DNA of 64,000 nt. Source: Carallia brachiata. Lineage: Eukaryota; Streptophyta; Magnoliopsida; Malpighiales; Rhizophoraceae. The position numbers and the translations under genes are program-made. The notes beneath the pieces are model-generated. The model made no database searches. It worked only from the letters and a program-made list of their open reading frames with translations, and was not told the origin of the DNA. This document shows, one piece after another, positions 60,404 to 64,000 of the stretch; position 1 is the first letter of the stretch, and each line of letters starts with the position of its first letter. The stretch lies in NCBI GenBank assembly GCA_021464245.1, contig JADCRB010000045.1:1016468-1080467 (forward strand), read 5' to 3'.

Positions 60404-63400
60404 GCGTCACAAAGGTAAAGAATTAATGGGCGTTGAAACTGAAAAACAGCAAGCGTCAGCGATAGGTCAATGGAATTTCAACCCCCACTGGCTTCTTGCT
60501 CGCATCTCTTCATTCATAAATTTTCCAAAATAATAGGAGACATTACATTGTGATGTTTGCTTTTTGCAGCAAAACATATTAGTTATACATTAATTTATAT
60601 ATGTATAAAACTAAAACTTAAAAGTTTCTCCCCTTTTCTTCTGGCAAGCTTTTTCTTTTTCTTTTTCTTCTTTTCTACTTTCTTTTTTCTTTTTTCTTTT
60701 TCTTTTATTCGTGAAGCTCTTTGTTATTGCTTAGTTAACAAAACTTAGTCCACTTGACAAATTAGCTAATTAGGTACCACTCTATTTTTGGATGTGAAAC
60801 ATTAACCTTATTGGCAAAGAGCTCGTTACTCATGAATGATATTGTTGGCTAGTTTTTGGCATACTTTGCTTGACTAAAACCAATGCAACGAAGCTTGCTT
60901 AACATTTCAACTATTTTTTGCTTTCATACTATTTTCTTTTTGTTTGAGCTTTCATGGACATAAACTAATTAGGTAGAGAACGAGGAACAATTAAAAAAGT
61001 CGAGAATTCAAACTTTTAACCTCTCATTAATTTTTTTTTTAAGTGTTCATACTAATTTACCAGTGAAAGAGTATTCTCCAAAGAAGAGTTACTAGAAATC
61101 AAGAGGTACTAGATGATTTTAAGTACATGGGTGTGAGGTGAACTAGATTCCAACATGCCAGAATAATGTAGTGTCTATACATCCCCACGCTAGGAGCCAA
61201 GTTATGGAGGAACTGCATGCCCTTTTGTCCCTGCCAAGCCAATATTCTCATTTCTTTACCATTTATTAAAGTTTTACTTATTTTTATCTCTGTTTTTTTT
61301 TTTTTTTGAATGATGAAGAGAGGGCAAACGAAAAAAAGAATCAAAGACAAAACGATTTATGATGACTAACAAAATAAAATTATTAAAAAATTTTAAGATT
61401 TTCATGTAAGAAGTTTAAAAAAACTTTAAAGTGATATAAATCATTCGATAATTAAATTAAAAAAATAAATAAATTATTAAATATCATTAAATAATATTGT
61501 ATTACTAATTCAGCACTTAAAAGAAAGCTACTAGGTAAGTGAGTTGGAAATGCACCACCACACGACAAAAAAAAATAAATAATAATATAAAAAAGAAAAA
61601 GGAAGAAAGAAATAACTTTTGAGTTGGCAGTTGGCAATGGTGGAAGCGCCTCCACGGGAGAAGTGCGCACATGGGAATGGGGCAGGCCCGGCAGTGTCTT
61701 CTTTTGGGCCCAAAAACAGAGATAATCACGACAAAAATGTCAAACAGGTTTTGGCAGTTGGCCATCTCGGCTGATGACTGGTGAGCCCAAGTCCGTGCCT
61801 ACACGCCTGCTAAGTGGGAGGAATAAGGGTCCAGTTATCTTGTCATATTTTGTTAATTCATATTTTGTTCTTGCCAAGTGATAACTAATTGGATGGCTAA
61901 TTTTACTTTTTATTTACAGTGGGGCTTTTACATTTATCATGAACCACTCCCTCAGGTACTGCAATTGTTTAGGCAAGATGCTTTGGGAGTCCATTGGTCA
62001 AGGCATGGTCTTTTTCAGTATCTGTGGATTTAGCTTTCTTTGTTTTGCTTGGATATAATACCTTCCCTATTGATAAAAAAAAAAAAAAAGTAACACAGTA
62101 TATTATCATGATTTATTCATTTAAGTTACTTGGGTTTTGGCGAGAAATCTTAAGTTTGAACCTTATTAAGTGTAATGTCACTTACGTCAGGAGCCTTATC
62201 AATCTTGGAAAAAGAAAAAAAAAAGGTAACAAAGTACATTATGGACCAAGAAAAAAAAGTAATACAATATATATTCTTTTTTTGGTACATAATACAGTAT
62301 TTTTTGAACAAACAGTAAATTATTGAAAAAATAGAGTATTTTTTTCCTCATAAATGCAGTATATTATATTTGTTTTTAAAAAAACTGTCACCGTGCGCAG
62401 CCCCGCTCGAGGCTCTATAGAAACTTGGAATAGATGATTCATTTGTTTATGGGGCAGTAGAATCAAGCTTGTGTGGGGGAGTACCGGAGTGGCACCATTG
62501 AACACCACAAGCATGTGATGTGTCTTTCACCTGTGATTTCTTCTTTTGTTTGTGCTTCTTTCTGGAATGAAAATGAAACCAAATCGACTTATTTGGGTCC
62601 GTCAATCAGACATTATCAAAAATAGTTAAGAATTTGCACATTTATGTGAGGTTTTATCCCATAAAATAAATTTATTTGGTCCCGCACCGGCATTGTAGAC
62701 TGAATTATAGTTGAAATGGGTCATTTGTTTGGAATTGTTGTTCTATTTGTGTTTGGTTATTTGCAAATCTTGCTTTTTAAACTATCTGTCAATGTTCAAG
62801 CGTCTTTGGCTCTCGTTTTACTATGCCTTTTGGATGACTTAATTTTTCATTTGCTCTGGCTGTCAACTCTGTCCTCCAATTTTCCCATCGATAATGGGAT
62901 GCAAATAAATAACATACCCTATAGTTACACATGCATTAATTAGCAATCCTAACTTAAGAACATGTTTTTTGCTGCTCAAGTATTTGCACCTGATAAGGAC
63001 TAGTTTGGACTGAACCCAACGGACTTAGAGCTTACGCCAAGACTAAGGTAAATGATCCACAATAATTCACCTGCCTAGAATCAAGACCACCAATACCCAA
63101 CTCCAATTAGGGTTGTTATAACCTAACCTCATAATCACTTACTCATGTCACATCAATAATACATTGTCCATTAGTATTCTAATTATTTAATAATACTATT
63201 AATAGTTAGGAGACACGTTTGATACGATAACTTAAATGATACATTTTATATTAACTAACAAATGTTTATATTGAGATCGTGTAAATACCTAAATCTCATA
63301 AACTAAGGTAACATACTTTCTCTTTCGTCAATGATTCCTCTTTCTTTCTCTACCTTTCATTGATTTAAGTATCAGAGTACTGATGTAGCTTCCAACTCGA

Positions 63401-64000
63401 TATTCCATAATCTTTCTTGTATCTTGAAGTTGATTAGTCTAAACCAAATTCAACAAGGACTTAACGCTTCCCAACCGTGTTCCAGCTTGGCACCCAACAT
63501 TACACACAGCAGCACCAATCTAGAGAACAACTTTGTTGAGTAAAACCCAAGCCGTTGGCGAGCGTTACTTTCATTTGGCACACTTGCATTTGATTATTGA
63601 TCGCATAACACAGCTCAAGCATCAAAAATTGTTTATAGAACCCGCTCGGCATAGATGTTTCTCAGTTTCTGTTTTTGCTTCCATCTTTCAGACGCATCCA
63701 TTGTCAAAGTCAATACCTCAAACGCCTCGCCAGTCGCCAGACAAAACATTCGATGCAAAACAAACAGCTTATTAAATAACGTTGAAGAAGTGCTTGAACG
63801 ATAGATGTTGAATGTGCGTGCCAAGGCAGATTAGGACACAAGTCCATCATGTTGGTAACCCAAAAAGGACCTCTCAAACGAGTGTTTTGGAAAACGATTT
63901 TGGGCAGCCCACAGCCACAGGCCACGGGCCACTACCACCACTACAGGTATACATGTGTATGGGTTTGGCAATCTAACCATTTCTTTTTCCCTTTTTAGAT
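57750..64000. other. AT-rich intergenic region downstream of the bHLH gene
   Basis: No supported gene. Contents: bHLH 3' UTR to about 57900 with long T runs, (CT)n tracts at 59479-59502 and 60365-60401, and dispersed AT-rich motif copies near 60060-60120 and 61445-61490. Frames such as 61994-62326 and 62716-62943 lack domain resemblance. The last 500 bases (63500-64000) are more balanced in composition but unrecognized. Confidence 0.5.
60365..60401. repeat. (TC)n microsatellite
   Basis: An uninterrupted TC run of about 18 units. A similar shorter (CT)n tract lies at 59479-59502. Confidence 0.9.

Noticed and set aside
1..64000. CRISPR arrays, rRNA, canonical tRNA genes, LTR retrotransposon coding regions
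   Set aside because: Looked for by eye and not seen. There are no regularly spaced repeats, no cloverleaf-type sequence outside the SINE, and no reverse transcriptase or integrase motifs in any frame.

Overview
This is a nuclear window from a flowering plant, most likely a eudicot and probably a rosid. The evidence is spliced genes with plant-specific families, AT-rich intergenic DNA full of short nonautonomous transposons, a tRNA-derived SINE and a plastid DNA insertion. I could not fix the species. There is no viral, bacterial or CRISPR content, and I found no convincing new biochemical system. The interest lies in how genes here have been duplicated, broken and invaded.

Layout. 1-5.5 kb: intergenic, with a complete hAT-type MITE (412-1060) and one copy of an AT-rich element. 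5.56-13.2 kb, minus strand: a complete 19-coding-exon gene for a 1013-residue EFR3/SRL2-like armadillo protein with a 5' UTR intron. About 14.05-21.39 kb: a 3.65-kb direct tandem duplication. Its left unit carries only the promoter and exons 1-2 of a ribonuclease H2 subunit C gene; its right unit runs into the complete four-exon gene (20855-22979). 23.9-26.04 kb, plus strand: a P-class PPR gene with a frame break near its start and a SINE in its intron, followed by a Mutator-like MITE. 29.6-32.95 kb, minus strand: a complete nine-exon, six-kelch-repeat gene (640 residues) with one GC-AG intron.

37.9-41.1 kb, minus strand: an unprocessed pseudogene of the mitochondrial Rho GTPase Miro, holding a plastid rps8 fragment. 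It sits head to head with 41.4-42.14 kb, plus strand: an intronless tRNA-splicing endonuclease catalytic subunit (SEN2-like) with its Tyr/His/Lys triad. 43-50.5 kb: an unresolved region with splice-like signals on the minus strand and internal segment duplications. 50.5-56.4 kb: intergenic. 57.14-57.75 kb, plus strand: an atypical bHLH protein of the bHLH149/AIF type with a 5' UTR intron and GA/CT-rich leader. 57.8-64 kb: AT-rich intergenic DNA.

The genes do not form one pathway. EFR3 acts at the plasma membrane, RNase H2C in genome maintenance, SEN2 in tRNA maturation, the PPR protein in organelle RNA metabolism and bHLH149 in transcriptional antagonism. Exon boundaries were read by eye from GT/AG signals, frame continuity and remembered family sequence. 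They are internally consistent in phase for EFR3, kelch and RNase H2C, but no transcript data were available.
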